Origin: Halomarinibacterium sp041392125
GTDB taxonomy: Bacteria > Bacteroidota > Bacteroidia > Flavobacteriales > Flavobacteriaceae
Direction of reading: 5' to 3'
DNA length: 64,000 nucleotides
NCBI GenBank assembly: GCA_041392125.1
Contig: JAWKMR010000006.1
Coordinates: 62,001 to 126,000 of the forward strand
Below are positions 63,249 through 64,000 of this stretch, piece after piece. Position 1 is the stretch's first letter. Every line of letters starts with the position of its first letter. The position numbers were made by a program, and so were the translations under genes. The notes beneath the pieces were generated by a model. It was not told the DNA's origin and ran no database searches. It worked only from the letters and a program-made list of their open reading frames with translations.

Positions 63249-63941
63249 TTATTTACTGAATGAGGTAAGAACACCGTAACCATCTAGCTTCCCTTTTTTG
63301 TCATAATCCTCTGTTTTAACAACACCTACACCTTCTGCAAACCATTGCTTGGAATTTCTTTTCATAGTGCCAGTCATTCCTTGAGAAACCGTAGTTTGAG
63401 AAATTATATAACACTCAAAGGTTCCGGCAGGAGTAGTAATAGTTTCTTTTCCAACCACTTCTCTTTCCGTGATGAGTGTACTCATATTAAAATTCATTCC
63501 GGACATAGACATTTTTATATTCATCTCGGCATCTTTTAATTTTTGTCCCACACTTAAATTGTTGGGAATATCAATATTCACCCCGGTAATTTCTGAATCT
63601 ACCTTCATATCACCATATGCCTTCATTAACTCGGGCCGCAGCATAGAATTAAAATCTATAGATACCGTTCCGTTTTTACAAATTGCATCATAATTAGTAG
63701 TGGTAATTTCTTTGCCTTTTTCGTCTTTAAAACTGGTGGTCACATTGGCTTTTTCTCCTTCACTGGTATTAGTTATACTAAGTACTTGATAAGTTATCGT
63801 GCCTTGTGCTTTCCCTTTTTCATTATACAACGTAAGGGTGGAAGTTGCGCCTTTTGAAAAAGGATAAAATTTGCTGCACTGAGCCATGGTAAAAGTTGAA
63901 AAAAGAACCAAGGCACTAATAGATAAGATGATATTTTTCAT
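63249..63941 (-). CDS. Secreted TapB/DUF3108-like protein
   Basis: Signal peptide (about 1-20, TFTMAQ). The mature part has FYPFSKGATSTLTLYNEKGK, repeated beta strands and VVGKETITTPAGTFECYIIS, ending with GVGVVKTEDYDKKGKLDG. The TPAGTF-C and GVGVVK motifs fit the TapB/DUF3108 beta-barrel-like family of Bacteroidota, with no known function. It is transcribed from the right. Confidence 0.72.
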   Translation of the reverse strand: MKNIILSISALVLFSTFTMAQCSKFYPFSKGATSTLTLYNEKGKAQGTITYQVLSITNTSEGEKANVTTSFKDEKGKEITTTNYDAICKNGTVSIDFNSMLRPELMKAYGDMKVDSEITGVNIDIPNNLSVGQKLKDAEMNIKMSMSGMNFNMSTLITEREVVGKETITTPAGTFECYIISQTTVSQGMTGTMKRNSKQWFAEGVGVVKTEDYDKKGKLDGYGVLTSFSK

Positions 63942-63963
63942 AATGTTTGTTTTAAAAGGTTAT

Positions 63964-64000
63964 TTATTTTGAAGGGACTACCAATATTTCTACGCGTCTA
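63964..64000 (-). CDS. End of a gene cut by the window, possibly an OmpA-family protein
   Basis: Twelve codons read RRVEILVVPSK and stop (TAA) on the minus strand. Bacteroidota OmpA-domain proteins commonly end in NRRVEI(L/V)(I/V)...; the match is short, so this is tentative. The rest of the gene is outside the window to the right. Confidence 0.45.
   Translation of the reverse strand, partial: RRVEILVVPSK

Overview
The window is AT-rich DNA from a member of the Bacteroidota, most likely a free-living, possibly marine, Flavobacteriaceae species. The evidence is five proteins ending in type IX secretion (T9SS) sorting domains, promoters of the Bacteroidota form TTG-N19/20-TAnnTTTG, a fused alpha-beta 2-oxoacid dehydrogenase E1, lysyl-tRNA synthetase with a C-terminal extension, and several Bacteroidota-typical small families (DUF5522, DUF4136, Spy-like, TapB-like). 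No rRNA, tRNA, CRISPR array, integrase or transposase was seen.

Layout. 1-10.4 kb: the 3' part of a giant HYR/P-domain surface protein, then a papain-like protease, a caspase-like protease with a beta-propeller, and a small lipoprotein. 10.5-13.1 kb (minus): DinB-like protein, rhodanese, phenylalanine hydroxylase. 13.2-30.7 kb (plus): a TetR regulator followed by a long phenylacetate (PAA) catabolon, paaE-A-B-C-D-G, paaH-I-J-Z, an enoyl-CoA hydratase, paaY, then 2-oxoacid dehydrogenase E2 and E1. It is interrupted by two four-helix-bundle genes and an S41 peptidase, and sprinkled with two families of short palindromic repeats, some copies of which lie inside reading frames. 30.7-37.4 kb: secreted proteins, a nuclease, a DUF4136 lipoprotein, urocanate hydratase and small proteins. 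37.4-52.5 kb (minus): an all-surface-protein island of seven secreted proteins in four transcription units. 52.8-64 kb: housekeeping and envelope genes (ACC deaminase-like, glucosaminidase, two Spy-like proteins, an alpha/alpha-toroid protein, lysS, a thioredoxin-TPR protein, a membrane LuxR regulator, a YqaE/Pmp3 protein, lipB, a TapB-like protein and the tail of an OmpA-like gene).

How it fits together. PaaR-like TetR probably represses paaE onward through a palindrome that overlaps the -7 box. PaaABCE epoxidises phenylacetyl-CoA, PaaG isomerises it, PaaZ opens and oxidises the ring, and PaaH/PaaJ with the hydratase take it to acetyl-CoA and succinyl-CoA. No phenylacetate-CoA ligase (paaK) is visible. 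The E1-E2 genes at the end suggest that phenylpyruvate, next to phenylalanine hydroxylase, may be decarboxylated directly to phenylacetyl-CoA; this is an inference. The most unusual signals are: a motif RNL(F/Y)VDDD shared by the two neighbouring proteases; palindromic repeats translated in the same frame inside two catabolic enzymes; a PaaZ-DinB-like fusion; a hairpin conserved with a G-C to G-U change upstream of two unrelated genes; and a TTCACTCA-N13-TTCACTCA operator-like repeat.
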